48,666 nucleotides of DNA from Bacteroidales bacterium (GCA_017561935.1 JAFZBE010000033.1:1-48666), one strand, 5' to 3'. Counted from the first letter of the stretch, positions 1-8,531 are shown. Program-made: numbers and translations. The notes: generated from the letters alone by a model not told the origin.

Positions 1-87
1 CTATTTCTGTGTTTAAGACTGGATATCTTAGATTACACAATAGTTCACTTGCAACTCGGTGGTTAATCCTTTTATTGTATATACATG

Positions 88-119
88 CAAAGATAAGGAT
101 TATTTTTGACTGGTGCAAA
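88..119 (-). promoter_or_regulatory. Bacteroidota promoter facing out of the window
   Basis: On the minus strand a -33 TTTG (116-119) and a -7 TATCTTTG (88-95) are separated by exactly 20 bp, the canonical Bacteroidota arrangement. No usable start codon with an open frame lies between it and base 1, so it should drive a gene to the left of the window. Confidence 0.7.
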
Positions 120-424
120 TCTAAATGATTTTCACAGATCACTTAAGTTTCGCAAGTACTTAACTATTTGATTTAATGGTCGCTTCGCTCAAAATTATAA
201 GAAAATCAATATCTAAAATTATAAAAAATCTGCACGTTGCTTAGTGCCTATGTTATATTCATCTGCGTTATTCTTATAATTTTTTGATTCAATTTTTCTA
301 TAATTTTGAGGCCGTAGGCCGACCCGTATGAAAATGCGAAACTCGAAACAGATCATATATGTAACGGGAAAGCTCGCAGACTATAATAAATCTGTGACAA
401 TCAGTGAAATCTGTGTGACATTAT
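120..424. repeat. Non-coding region with imperfect inverted repeat and repeat arms
   Basis: No credible gene lies in bases 1-430. Bases 188-233 and 264-310 form an imperfect inverted repeat; both arms share CTCAAAATTATA and AAAATTATAA blocks. Outside it, a CACAGAT arm (near 130-136) and an ATCTGTGTGACA arm (near 409-420) resemble arms of the 130-bp repeat at 45243-45597. This suggests a related, diverged palindromic element. Function unknown. Confidence 0.55.
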
Positions 425-430
425 AAGATT

Positions 431-853
431 ATGAAACATATTGTAGAGAGCGTGGAGGAGATGTACCACGCACGAGAACCAACTGGTGAGGTGATAGTCG
501 ATGAGGTCCTGAACATCCTGCGTCGATACAAGCTCATCTATCCGGAAGATGTAGCATTGCTGATGGACGTGAACCCGAAAGACCTGCGTGCTGCATGGCA
601 CATGCTGACGGGAACAAAACTCATCGACGTGATCACCCAATGGCGAGTGATGCAAGCTCAGGACTGGATCCGTAAAAGGATGGCTGAACTGAAGCCGAAC
701 GACTCCAAGAACCACGATGCAAGAAAACTGCTGACGGAAGTGGCCAGGCGTTGCGGATGGAGGTCGGAACGCGTGATGTCGCACATCTTTGAGCGACATT
801 GCGGCTGTTCTGCAATCGAATGGCTTGCGATGCATGGGGTTAAGAGGGGTTAA
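431..853 (+). CDS. Small AraC-type HTH-like protein
   Basis: A 140-residue cytoplasmic protein with no signal peptide or membrane segment. Its C-terminal third (about residues 97-135) reads LLTEVARRCGWRSERVMSHI followed by FERHCGCSAIEWL. This matches the pattern of the second helix-turn-helix of AraC-family regulators ('I.dlA...GFsd..yFs..Fkk..G.sP.ey'). The middle (residues 40-75) could hold the first HTH. It is probably a stand-alone DNA-binding domain without a ligand or receiver domain. No canonical promoter was found. The last codons run into a GTTAAG-rich repeat, so the 3' end is low complexity. It could instead be a diverged fragment of a larger AraC protein; the family call is by motif only. 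Confidence 0.5.
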   Translation: MKHIVESVEEMYHAREPTGEVIVDEVLNILRRYKLIYPEDVALLMDVNPKDLRAAWHMLTGTKLIDVITQWRVMQAQDWIRKRMAELKPNDSKNHDARKLLTEVARRCGWRSERVMSHIFERHCGCSAIEWLAMHGVKRG

Positions 854-940
854 GATGTTAAGAAGGGGTTAAGAGGGGTTAACCTTTCTTAACCGCGAGC
901 AACGCGAGCTCTTAACCGTTCTTAACCGCTCGCAAAAATT
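839..940. repeat. GTTAAG short repeats with inverted copies
   Basis: GTTAA(G) occurs at 839, 849, 857, 868 and 878, the first two inside the end of the preceding gene. It is followed by inverted copies (CTTAACC) near 888, 911 and 920 and a GCGAGC pair. The copies can pair into stem-loops and may end the transcript, although there is no clean U-tract. Confidence 0.5.
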
Positions 941-954
941 GGAGGAAGCACTCT

Positions 955-1323
955 GACGCGCGACAGAATGCTTCCTCTTTTTGCGATAGCACTCTGACGC
1001 GCGACAGAATGCTTCCTCTTTTTGCGATAGCATCATGATGCGCGACAGAATGCTTGCTTGATTGGATAGAGCATCGTGACGCGCGACAGAGTGCTTGCTC
1101 GATTGGATAGAGCATCATAACGCGCGACAGAGTGCTAGCTCGTTTGTATAGAGCATTATAACGCGCGACAGAGTGCTTGCTCGATTGGATAGAGCATTAT
1201 GACGCGCGACAGAGTGCTTGCTCGATTGGATAGAGCATCGTGACGCGCGGCAGAATGCTTGCTCGATTGGATAGAGCATTATGACGCGCGACAGAATGCT
1301 TGCTCGGTTAGATAGACAGTTTG
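955..1323. repeat. 41-bp tandem repeat array, nine copies
   Basis: The core GACGCGCGACAGA (with small changes) starts at 955, 996, 1037, 1078, 1119, 1160, 1201, 1242 and 1283, an exact 41-bp period. Each unit continues with TGCTTGCTCGATTGGATAGA and then GCAT. The first two copies carry a variant tail (TTCCTCTTTTTGCG). The CGCGCG core sits in an imperfect dyad with flanking GCAT/GTGC bases. The period is not a multiple of three and no gene reads through it. It fills most of the 582-bp gap between 853 and 1436. Confidence 0.9.
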
Positions 1324-1363
1324 TGAGACCTCCGCTCAAAGTCGGGCAAGCCCTAACGAAATG

Positions 1364-1400
1364 CGGAAACGCGTCACAAAGTCGGACGCGTTTCTGCATT
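1364..1400 (-). terminator. Possible hairpin 3' of the membrane-protein gene
   Basis: TGCGGAAACGCGTC pairs with GGACGCGTTTCTGCA across a short loop, just past the stop of the leftward gene ending at 1436. There is no U-tract on the minus strand, so intrinsic termination is uncertain. Confidence 0.35.
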
Positions 1401-1435
1401 GTTTCGTCAAATAAAGGGGTATTTCACTCGAGTTT

Positions 1436-2116
1436 CTAATGAACAGCCACAATGCTCACATCTTTGGCTCGGCTCCAAGCATCTCCATGTGTATTTATTG
1501 TCCTTATCTTGTTTCCTCCCACTTCATACGACTTGGTAGATCTATCCCAATATTCGGAGTACTTAAATTTTATTGTAACGATGACATCATAAGGATTTCT
1601 GTTTCGTATCCTCATCTCTATAAAATTGTTTCCAGCAGTAAATAGATTGTTGGTGCTGTCAAATGTAAGAATATCAACATTATCCATAGAATGACATCCA
1701 GGCGCCTTGCGTGCGCGTTCTTCAGCCTCTTCTTCTCTTTTTCGTGCTTCTTCCATTGCCTTCTTTTCTCTGCTTTCTTCCTTGGTATCAAAGATCAATG
1801 AAAACAAGCCAAACAATAGACCGCAAAACGCGCTCATAAATAGATCACCTTCTGAAAGAATAAGTAAAACAACACAGATTATGCCACTAACGAGCAAATA
1901 GCGCTGAAAACGTGTCATCCCTTTGCTCTCTTTTTTAGGTTGTTCTACTACCGCTTTCTTTTCAGGCACTTTTTCTTCTTTTTTTCTACCAAAGAACAAT
2001 GATACAACACCAAGAATGATTGCCATCGGTAGGTTTATTTCGTTACCTTCTGCCAAAAGACTAAAGATGAAAAATGAAATGCCGGTAATTATTAAAGCAC
2101 GTATTATGCGTTTCAT
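1436..2116 (-). CDS. Membrane protein of unknown function
   Basis: A 226-residue protein I do not recognise. The N-terminus (about residues 5-43) holds one or two hydrophobic segments ending in GRKKEEK. A lysine-rich linker follows, then a second hydrophobic pair (about 74-108). Next is a highly charged, probably coiled-coil stretch (about 110-138, KKAMEEARKREEEAEERARK) and a C-terminal domain of about 85 residues rich in N, T, I and V that looks like a beta-sandwich. The start is the only methionine ahead of the first hydrophobic segment. The gene is more A+T-rich than its neighbours. It lies 51 bp downstream of the serpin gene on the same strand without an obvious promoter of its own, so it may be co-transcribed. 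The topology suggests an inner-membrane anchor with a soluble C-terminal domain. Confidence 0.7.
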   Translation of the reverse strand: MKRIIRALIITGISFFIFSLLAEGNEINLPMAIILGVVSLFFGRKKEEKVPEKKAVVEQPKKESKGMTRFQRYLLVSGIICVVLLILSEGDLFMSAFCGLLFGLFSLIFDTKEESREKKAMEEARKREEEAEERARKAPGCHSMDNVDILTFDSTNNLFTAGNNFIEMRIRNRNPYDVIVTIKFKYSEYWDRSTKSYEVGGNKIRTINTHGDAWSRAKDVSIVAVH

Positions 2117-2167
2117 GATATAGTTTTTTATTATTTATTTTTAAACAACTGTCGGCCGTCAGAGTGC

Positions 2168-3538
2168 TTATTTCACAAACACCAGACGAGATTTACCGCT
2201 CTGGTGAACAATATTAATTCCTGGAACGAGGGAAGACTGGCGATGTCCCATCATGTCGTATATAACATTAGGACAGGTGCTCTCTATCGTATTCAAGTTG
2301 TCTGGGTTCTGTGAGTCCTCTTCGATATCGACGATATGCCCCAGGAACAATAATTTGTCAGTCTGGTTATCTTCGATGCTGAAATAGAAAGGACGATCTA
2401 TGGTCACATACTCTGGCTCTGGTACAGGTTCTAAGGAATTCTCCATTGCTATGACGGTAGCTGCCGAAGCCACCACACCTTTTTCGTCAACCGCGATATG
2501 GGTGAGCTGCTTGACCAAGGACACGGACAGCGCGTCATTTGACATGCCGCTAAAGTCTGCGCCACTCATGAACGCCTCCGACATGCCCATCTCCTGCAGA
2601 GTTTTATTCATGACGATTTCTGCATCGGTCGTGAAGCGTGGCAATCTGAGAATAATGTGCTTGTAATATTGGTCCAAAGTCTGTTTTGCCTGGGTGTAAA
2701 TAGAGCTGTCGAATGTGGCATCATCCTGGGGGACGAAAAAGGTCATCGAAAACGTGTGATCCACGCCAAACCATAGACGGAGAACAAGGAAGCCATCGAT
2801 CTCCGTACAGTTCATGTGACCTTCAAAATACATCATGGGCACATTCTTCACTTCTCCCGAGTAGGTGTGGAAGGGCATATCTGTGGTTTGTGTGCTATCG
2901 GCGGGAGTTTCCCAACCTGCCTTGAAATAGAGGGCATTGACCAGCAACATCATCAATTCATCACTTGGCATGATTTTCAGCGAGGGGATCGTCCCATGTG
3001 TCTTTTCATTTACCCAAGCATCGACTGCATCCATGCTTGCGGGAAGAGCAAGGTCGAGCTGGCTGTAGTCGGCACTATAGCAGAGGCTTAATGTGTCTTT
3101 GTACAGGTCGAGGCAAGTTATTGCGTCATCGGCCCAGAAACTATTGGCAAGTTCCAATACGGGCTTGGCTTTTTCGTTCTCCCAATCATCCCAATAACAG
3201 GGCTTCAGAAGGTCGTCGATCAGCTGACTGTTATAAAGGGCAAGACCACGGAAATCTTCCGGAAGACAAAGGACCTTATTTATTCCATGCAAAGTACTAT
3301 TATTCGCTCCCTGTTGGAGCATACCCAAAGCGATCCATGCCGAGAGTGGAGACACCACGACATTCATGGGGCCTAGTGTTTCCGTGCAATAGTTTTCGAT
3401 GTTGGTGTAAAGGTCGAACGAGAACTGCTGGTATGCAGCGGAGCAATCAGATGCCGTTGTTTCTGTGTCGTCGGCATTATTCGCAGCCAGAGGACTGGCG
3501 GCGAGGAGGGAGAGAGATAATAAAACTAATTGTTTCAT
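2168..3538 (-). CDS. Secreted serpin with C-terminal sorting-like tail
   Basis: A 456-residue serine-protease-inhibitor-family protein. Residues 1-19 are a signal peptide. The serpin core shows NALYFKAGWETPAD (strand 3A region), a hinge DEKGVVASAATVIAM and the shutter-side RPFYFSIEDN...LFLGHIVDI. The hinge has the small residues at P12-P9 expected of an inhibitory serpin. The loop from the hinge glycine to RPF is about four residues longer than in alpha-1-antitrypsin, so P1 cannot be fixed; M, S or L are candidates. After the serpin fold a tail of about 40 residues (VIYDMMGHRQ...GINIV...LVFVK) resembles tails on other secreted proteins here and probably directs surface or outer-membrane export. 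A canonical promoter lies 41 bp upstream. Likely role: inhibition of host or competitor proteases. Confidence 0.88.
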   Translation of the reverse strand: MKQLVLLSLSLLAASPLAANNADDTETTASDCSAAYQQFSFDLYTNIENYCTETLGPMNVVVSPLSAWIALGMLQQGANNSTLHGINKVLCLPEDFRGLALYNSQLIDDLLKPCYWDDWENEKAKPVLELANSFWADDAITCLDLYKDTLSLCYSADYSQLDLALPASMDAVDAWVNEKTHGTIPSLKIMPSDELMMLLVNALYFKAGWETPADSTQTTDMPFHTYSGEVKNVPMMYFEGHMNCTEIDGFLVLRLWFGVDHTFSMTFFVPQDDATFDSSIYTQAKQTLDQYYKHIILRLPRFTTDAEIVMNKTLQEMGMSEAFMSGADFSGMSNDALSVSLVKQLTHIAVDEKGVVASAATVIAMENSLEPVPEPEYVTIDRPFYFSIEDNQTDKLLFLGHIVDIEEDSQNPDNLNTIESTCPNVIYDMMGHRQSSLVPGINIVHQSGKSRLVFVK

Positions 3539-3579
3539 AACGAGAGTTGATTAAAGGGTTTAATGTTTAATGGATGCTG

Positions 3580-3611
3580 CAAAGATAAAGGATTTCTGAA
3601 TATGTTCCAAA
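3580..3611 (-). promoter_or_regulatory. Promoter of the serpin gene
   Basis: Minus-strand -33 TTTG (3608-3611), 20-bp spacer, -7 TATCTTTG (3580-3587). The predicted leader to the ATG at 3538 is about 35 nt. Confidence 0.75.
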
Positions 3612-3671
3612 TTATATTCAAATATTTTTTCGTTTTCGACGAAATACATAGCGGAAGATAGAGGGTATCAT

Positions 3672-3709
3672 AAAAAAAGCCCAGGTTCGCGGGACGAACC
3701 TGGGCTTTT
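3672..3709 (-). terminator. Rho-independent terminator of the 906-residue surface protein gene
   Basis: A perfect 14-bp stem AAAGCCCAGGTTCG (3676-3689) / CGAACCTGGGCTTT (3695-3708) with a 5-nt loop, followed on the minus strand by a run of seven T. It ends the gene whose stop is at 3750. Confidence 0.9.
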
Positions 3710-3714
3710 AGGGG

Positions 3715-3741
3715 TTCGAAAGGTTCGAAGAGTTCGATGGG
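3715..3741 (-). repeat. Nonamer repeats TTCGAAnnn between stop codon and terminator
   Basis: TTCGA occurs at 3715, 3724 and 3733, exactly 9 bp apart, in the 3' untranslated region between the stop codon and the terminator hairpin. A similar block follows the OmpA-like gene at 9873-9925. Confidence 0.65.
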
Positions 3742-3749
3742 GTTATGGG

Positions 3750-6470
3750 TTATTTGATCATAACCTTCTTGCCATTGATGATGTTCAGACCCTTGGCAGG
3801 AGCGTAGATGCGCTGACCGGCGACGTTGTAGATCACAGTCTCGCCTGCATTGGTTTTGACGTTGCTGATGCCTGTGTAGAATGGAGTCTCGATCCATGCG
3901 ATGTTCGACTTACGGGCCTCGTCGCAACCGTAGTAGATGGTCTGGACACCTACCCTTGCCCATGCGTCGAAGACTTCGGCGTCGTCGTAGAAGTAGATGC
4001 TGTGGGTGCCGTCCCATGAGCTGTAATACTGGCTCCATGGCAGTTCGGAGGTATCACCGTCGAAGCCCCAGTACATGTCGGGTGAGAAGACGTAGGGCAC
4101 GGTCTCGTATCCCTTGTCAATCCAGATGGTGTAGAAAAGTTTCTGCGGGTTGAGTGTCTCGCCCTCGGTGCCTTCCTGTGGGATGGTGAAGGTGATGTAG
4201 TGTGACCATTCGTCGAAGGTGAGCGAATTCATCGTCGGGTCGGCAGGTGTGGCGGCTACCTCGTTGAACTTGGTGATGGTGACACCAGTGAAGGTCTCGT
4301 AGGGATAGAGCTCGGTGAGCATAGCGTTGAGCACGAGCGTCTGGTCGGTGGTGAACTCACCCTTCTCGTCATCGTAGTCAAGCACGGCATCGACCATGTT
4401 GCCCTCGGCATCGACAGCAGTGAAGTAGCAGTCGATGGTGGACATCCAGAAGGCTACAGAGCCCATGAACTGGTTGGCGGGGATGACATACTGTCCGGCC
4501 TCGTTCTTGGTGGCCTTCACCCAAAGTTCGGCTACGCTGGAGTTGTAGTCAGCGGCCAGACCCTGGATATAGACATCGTCGCCATCAAAGCCAGCCTTTA
4601 CCCAAAGGGTGAGCTCGGCGGGATCGTAATACTGCTTCTCGGAGTGAGCCCGGAAGATGTAGGTGTCGGTGGCCAAGCCTTCGGGAACCTCGACAGCTGT
4701 GGGCACATAGTCGGCTGGATAAACCTCGATGCTGTTGATCTGGGTGTTGCCGGCGATGGTGACTACCACCTTCTGGGCTTCACCTGTCCACACGTTGCCT
4801 TCGAAGGCACCCGAGTCGGCGCTGTTGCCATTGTTCCACTTGCCGTTGTTGAAGATCATCTTGGTGATCACCTTGCCCACGGGAGCTTCGAAGGTGAGGG
4901 TGCCGCTATAGACGCGCAGCTGCGGGCCGTTCTTGGTGCTCCAGAAACGGTTGGGCGTAGTGGCTTCCTCGGTCTTGGGCGATACGGTGAGCGTTACACC
5001 GTTGGAGGTGAATACACGGTCCTCGGTGATGTCGCCAGAGTTGTCGTCACTCGATGAGCAAGGTTCGTCGGTCATGGCATTGAAGTCGAAGGTGGCCTTC
5101 TCGTATGGCTTGATGTCGAGCCAGAAGACTTCGGACTTGTTCTCCTCGCCGCCTCCGGTGTAGATGGTCTGCAGACCAATCTTGTTCCAGGTGTTGTAGT
5201 CGGCCTGCTTGAGGTACATGTAGTTGTAGGCGATCTCTTCGCCGCTGGTGAAGCCGTAGGGGAAGATGGTCATGGCTTCGGTGAGGCCGGAGTAGTCGGC
5301 GGGGTCGAAGGTGACATCGGTGATCTCCGTCTCGACGTCCTTGAAGAACTGGAAGAAGAGCTTGGACGAAGCCACTGCGTTGCCCTCGGTATCGACGGTT
5401 GGGATGGTGAACATGACCAGAGGTCCTGTAGTGGCATCGTAGATCTGGCTGATAGTGGGCGTAGCGGGAGTGGCTGCCTTCTCGACAACCTTGGTGAGGA
5501 CGGGATCGTTATAGACATCGCCCTTGTAGTTCCTGACGGCCTCGCGGACATAGATCTCGCCCTCGGCAGTCATCTTACCAGCTTCGGCATCGTAGGTGAA
5601 TACCACATCCTCGGGACGAAGGTAGAACTCGTAGTGAGTATAGGCATCGGCATCGTAGGGGCCGAAGTACTGATCGCCGGGGAAGGTGATGGTGTTGCCT
5701 TCGAGGGTACCCTTGATCCATGATTCAGGCAGATAGTGGCAGAAGCCCTGCATGTAGCAGTCGTTGCCGTCGAAGCCGATGTTCACATAGCCCGAAACGG
5801 GTTCGCCGAAGTTGTTCATGGCGTTGATGGCCCATTCGTCGGTCTCCAAGCCCTCGGGTGCCTCAATGGGTCCTGAACCAGGAGCGGTCTTGCTGAACGT
5901 TGGCTTATACCAGTAGCAATAAGGGCTGACGGACGTAGCATTGCTATTCTCGAGGATGTAAACGGTCTGGGAGACAAGGGTACCGGCTGTGGCGTCGTAA
6001 TCGAAGACGATATTGTCGGCAAGCGTCTCAATATCGTTGGTAGCGCAGATGTATTCGGGGCCATATTCATCCTCGCCGACAAACTGTCCACAAGGGAAGG
6101 TGGCTGTTGCCTCGCTGATCGTTCCCTTGATCCAGCCGTCGGAGAACCAATAGGCCATGCCCTGGAGGTAGATGTCGGTGCCATCGATAGCCACCTGGAT
6201 TTCGGGCTGGAAAGGCACGGCGCCACTCGCGGTATTCACATAAAGAGTGCCGTCCACGGTGTACCAGGTCTCGACTGTGGCGGTGGCGGGAGGTGTCACC
6301 AGTTCATTGGCGGCAGTCATGGCTGGAGCTTTGCGGATGACGGGTTGGGATTGGCGGACAATGCCCTTGATTGTTGTACTTGGGCCTTGTGTCGTGGCCT
6401 GTTGTGCGAATGCGGTCACACCGAGCAGTGAAACCAGCATGGTTAGAAAGGTAATTTTTCTCATACGCAT
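3750..6470 (-). CDS. Large secreted repeat-domain protein with sorting-like tail
   Basis: A 906-residue protein; the start is taken as ATG at 6470 (MRMRKITFL...), giving a signal peptide that ends at AFAQ. Three related beta-rich modules can be seen, each with an 'I.GDDxYxQGxx' type motif followed by W-I/V-K: GTDIYLQGMAYWF, GNDCYMQGFCHYL and GDDVYIQGLA. Each continues to an 'FDYDaeaG' segment. A different beta-sandwich-like domain rich in S/T/N lies between modules two and three (around KATFDFNAMTDEPCSSSDDN). The protein ends in VIYNVAGQRIYAPAKGLNII then NGKKVMIK, the tail shared with the serpin. Precise function unknown; a surface binding or adhesion role is only a guess. It has its own canonical promoter and a strong terminator, so it is monocistronic. 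Confidence 0.8.
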   Translation of the reverse strand: MRMRKITFLTMLVSLLGVTAFAQQATTQGPSTTIKGIVRQSQPVIRKAPAMTAANELVTPPATATVETWYTVDGTLYVNTASGAVPFQPEIQVAIDGTDIYLQGMAYWFSDGWIKGTISEATATFPCGQFVGEDEYGPEYICATNDIETLADNIVFDYDATAGTLVSQTVYILENSNATSVSPYCYWYKPTFSKTAPGSGPIEAPEGLETDEWAINAMNNFGEPVSGYVNIGFDGNDCYMQGFCHYLPESWIKGTLEGNTITFPGDQYFGPYDADAYTHYEFYLRPEDVVFTYDAEAGKMTAEGEIYVREAVRNYKGDVYNDPVLTKVVEKAATPATPTISQIYDATTGPLVMFTIPTVDTEGNAVASSKLFFQFFKDVETEITDVTFDPADYSGLTEAMTIFPYGFTSGEEIAYNYMYLKQADYNTWNKIGLQTIYTGGGEENKSEVFWLDIKPYEKATFDFNAMTDEPCSSSDDNSGDITEDRVFTSNGVTLTVSPKTEEATTPNRFWSTKNGPQLRVYSGTLTFEAPVGKVITKMIFNNGKWNNGNSADSGAFEGNVWTGEAQKVVVTIAGNTQINSIEVYPADYVPTAVEVPEGLATDTYIFRAHSEKQYYDPAELTLWVKAGFDGDDVYIQGLAADYNSSVAELWVKATKNEAGQYVIPANQFMGSVAFWMSTIDCYFTAVDAEGNMVDAVLDYDDEKGEFTTDQTLVLNAMLTELYPYETFTGVTITKFNEVAATPADPTMNSLTFDEWSHYITFTIPQEGTEGETLNPQKLFYTIWIDKGYETVPYVFSPDMYWGFDGDTSELPWSQYYSSWDGTHSIYFYDDAEVFDAWARVGVQTIYYGCDEARKSNIAWIETPFYTGISNVKTNAGETVIYNVAGQRIYAPAKGLNIINGKKVMIK

Positions 6471-6517
6471 TTTTGGTAATAAATAATTATGATAATAAGT
6501 ATAGGAAATAATTACGG

Positions 6518-6549
6518 CAAAGGTAGGGATTTTTGACGAAAACACCAAA
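6518..6549 (-). promoter_or_regulatory. Promoter of the 906-residue surface protein gene
   Basis: Minus-strand -33 TTTG (6546-6549), 20-bp spacer, -7 TACCTTTG (6518-6525), about 48 bp upstream of the ATG at 6470. This supports the downstream start over an earlier in-frame ATG at 6548, which would lie upstream of the transcription start. Confidence 0.75.
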
Positions 6550-6594
6550 TAATTCTCAAAAAATCTGCAATTGCTTATGAAAATTTATAACAAA

Positions 6595-6640
6595 AAGAGC
6601 GGAATTAACATTTATCGTTCAAAATGTTAACTCCGCTCTT
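6595..6640 (-). terminator. Terminator of tRNA-Gln
   Basis: A stem of about 20 bp with one mismatch (AAGAGCGGAGTTAACATTTT paired with its complement) lies directly after the tRNA on the minus strand and is followed by TTTTTG. Confidence 0.88.
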
Positions 6641-6643
6641 ACG

Positions 6644-6714
6644 TTGCCCCACCGAGACTCGAACTCAGTCAAACAGAACCAAAATCTGGTGTGCTACCAT
6701 TACACCATGGGGCA
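6644..6714 (-). tRNA. trnQ: tRNA-Gln (anticodon UUG)
   Basis: Read on the minus strand, a 71-nt cloverleaf begins TGCCCCA and ends TGGGGCA plus discriminator A; CCA is not encoded. The anticodon arm CAGA-TTTTGGT-TCTG gives anticodon TTG (UUG). The D-arm AATGGTAGCA and T-arm GTTCGAGTC are present. The U1-A72 first pair is typical of tRNA-Gln. Confidence 0.95.
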
Positions 6715-6736
6715 AGTTTTTTAGCAAATGCGGGCG

Positions 6737-6768
6737 CAAAGATACGGGATTATTCCGACATTTCCAAA
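6737..6768 (-). promoter_or_regulatory. Promoter of tRNA-Gln
   Basis: Minus-strand -33 TTTG (6765-6768), 20-bp spacer, -7 TATCTTTG (6737-6744), placing transcription start about 15 nt before the mature tRNA. Confidence 0.75.
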
Positions 6769-6815
6769 TTTTTTCGGAAAAATCTTACATAATTGTATAT
6801 AGTTTACGGGAAATG

Positions 6816-8516
6816 TTATGCGTGTTGCTCAAAATCGCTTGGCTCGGCATGGGCTTCGAGCACATTGATGACGTAGTCGCCGACCTTTTCGAAGGCATTG
6901 ATGATGTCCATGTAGAGCATGCCTGACTGATAGCTGTAGTCGTTGTTCTGGACGCTCGCGATATTCAGCTCGCGCAGTTGTCCGCGAAGTGCGTTGATGG
7001 CATCCTCCTGGTTGTAGGCACGCTGCATGTCGGCCTCGGTCATCTCGGGTTTCTTGAGCAGGGAGGTCATTTGTTCGAGAGCCTGCTTGACGAGCAGGAG
7101 CATCTTGCCGATGTTCTGCTGCTGCATGGGGATGAAGACCACCTTGTGCTCGTTCTTGCGATCGACAAGACACGCCAGCTTATAACAGGCGTCGCCGATG
7201 GATTCGAGTTCATCGACGATGCGGAGCAAGGCTCGCACACGGGCAGCCGTCTGGCCGGAGATGGACGAGGTGTCGAGGCTGTTCAAATAACGTACGATCT
7301 CGAGTTCCAGGCTATCGGTGATCTTCTCGTACTTCTCGATGCGCGAAAAGGTGTGACTGTATTGGGGATTGTCGGCAGCCATACGCATGAAGTCATCGGT
7401 CAGCTGCATCATCCGTTGGCAACGTACGGCAAAGAGTACAGCCTCCTTGCGTGCCTCTTCGATGGAGAGCTCGGCGGTGCTTAGAAGACCACTTTGGATG
7501 AACTGCAGGTTGAGTTCCTCTTCATCCTCCTCGGCGAAAGGCAGGAGACGAGCCACCAGGGCCTTGATCTGCGGAATGAACCCGATGAGCATCAGTGCTG
7601 TGACAAAATTGAAGGAGGTGTGGAAGATGGCGATGCCGAAAGCCAGCGCTGTAGGCGAAGGGAAGCCTGTGCCGAACGAGACAAACTGCCATGTCACTTC
7701 GCTGATGGGATAGATGAGGATGAGCGCCCAGCACATGCCGAAGAGGTTGAACAGGACATGGCTGTAGGCCGAACGACGTGCAGAGACATTGGTGCGACGT
7801 GTGGCAAAGAGGGCGGTCAGGGTGGTGCCCACATTGACGCCAATGACGAGGGCTGCAGCCATCGGGAAGATAAGCCACTCCTTGGCCACCAGTGCCATGG
7901 CAAGCAGAATGACGGCTGCCGACGAACGCAGGATGACGGTGATGAGGATGCCGATGAGCACAAAGATGAATATGCTCCAATAACCCCAACTGGATAGGGT
8001 GGCGAACAGTTGTGCTGCTGCTGGCTCAGCGTCGGGGGCAGGCATCATGGCGATGAACGTGGTGAAGCCGAGGATATAGAGCGCCACGCCCATGAGCATC
8101 TCGCCCCAAGGCCGTGCCTTGACCAGATGGGTGTACATGAGGGGCAACGCCACAACGACGAGAGGAAGGGCGAGATAGCGGGCATTCCAGAAGAAGCCGA
8201 GAGTGGCGATGATCCAGGCCGAGAGCGTGGTGCCCACATTGGCACCCATCATGAGGGCAATGCTCTGACTGACGGAGAGCAAACCTGCATTCACCAGTCC
8301 CACTGTCATGATGGTCATGGCTGATGATGACTGGATGATGCCCGTAATCCAAGCGCCCGTCCAGAAGCTGGAGAGGCGGTTATGGCTGATGTGACGCAGG
8401 CTGGCACGCATCCGCGAGCCTGCCAACTTGAGGATGCCCTGGCTCATCACCTTCATGCCATAGAGACATAGGGCGATGCCACCGAGCAGGGAGAGTATGA
8501 GGAGAAGGGAGGTCAT
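6816..8516 (-). CDS. Na+/phosphate symporter with PhoU-like C-terminus
   Basis: A 566-residue inner-membrane protein of the Na/Pi cotransporter family (PF02690 type). The two inverted transport repeats are visible. The first has QSSSAMTIMTVG and GANVGTTLSA (about residues 60-100). The second has RSSAAVILLAMALV and GVNVGTTLTA (about 197-236). Around ten hydrophobic segments fill residues 1-320. The C-terminal 230 residues are helical and PhoU-like (FAVRCQRMMQLTDDFMRMAA...; IVDELESIGDACYKLACL). It should import inorganic phosphate driven by Na+, with the PhoU domain sensing or gating. The start at 8516 is the first ATG before the first TM segment. It is transcribed alone from a leader rich in short repeats (8532-8590). 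Its closeness to a nuclease locus may matter: phosphate freed from nucleic acid would need uptake. Confidence 0.92.
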   Translation of the reverse strand: MTSLLLILSLLGGIALCLYGMKVMSQGILKLAGSRMRASLRHISHNRLSSFWTGAWITGIIQSSSAMTIMTVGLVNAGLLSVSQSIALMMGANVGTTLSAWIIATLGFFWNARYLALPLVVVALPLMYTHLVKARPWGEMLMGVALYILGFTTFIAMMPAPDAEPAAAQLFATLSSWGYWSIFIFVLIGILITVILRSSAAVILLAMALVAKEWLIFPMAAALVIGVNVGTTLTALFATRRTNVSARRSAYSHVLFNLFGMCWALILIYPISEVTWQFVSFGTGFPSPTALAFGIAIFHTSFNFVTALMLIGFIPQIKALVARLLPFAEEDEEELNLQFIQSGLLSTAELSIEEARKEAVLFAVRCQRMMQLTDDFMRMAADNPQYSHTFSRIEKYEKITDSLELEIVRYLNSLDTSSISGQTAARVRALLRIVDELESIGDACYKLACLVDRKNEHKVVFIPMQQQNIGKMLLLVKQALEQMTSLLKKPEMTEADMQRAYNQEDAINALRGQLRELNIASVQNNDYSYQSGMLYMDIINAFEKVGDYVINVLEAHAEPSDFEQHA

Positions 8517-8531
8517 GGGGCTATTAACAAT

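Noticed and set aside
401..835. Minus-strand frame opposite the AraC-HTH-like gene
   Set aside because: The plus-strand product has an HTH pattern and a better start; the minus product is His/Cys-rich without domain features.
955..1323. CRISPR array
   Set aside because: Units abut with no unique spacers of regular length, and no cas genes are present.
912..1399. Minus-strand open frames across the 41-bp array
   Set aside because: They arise because the repeat lacks stops in these frames. A 41-bp period changes frame at every unit and there is no start signal or domain.
6471..6548. Upstream extension of the 906-residue protein to ATG at 6548
   Set aside because: It would place the signal peptide internally and the start upstream of the transcription start implied by the promoter.
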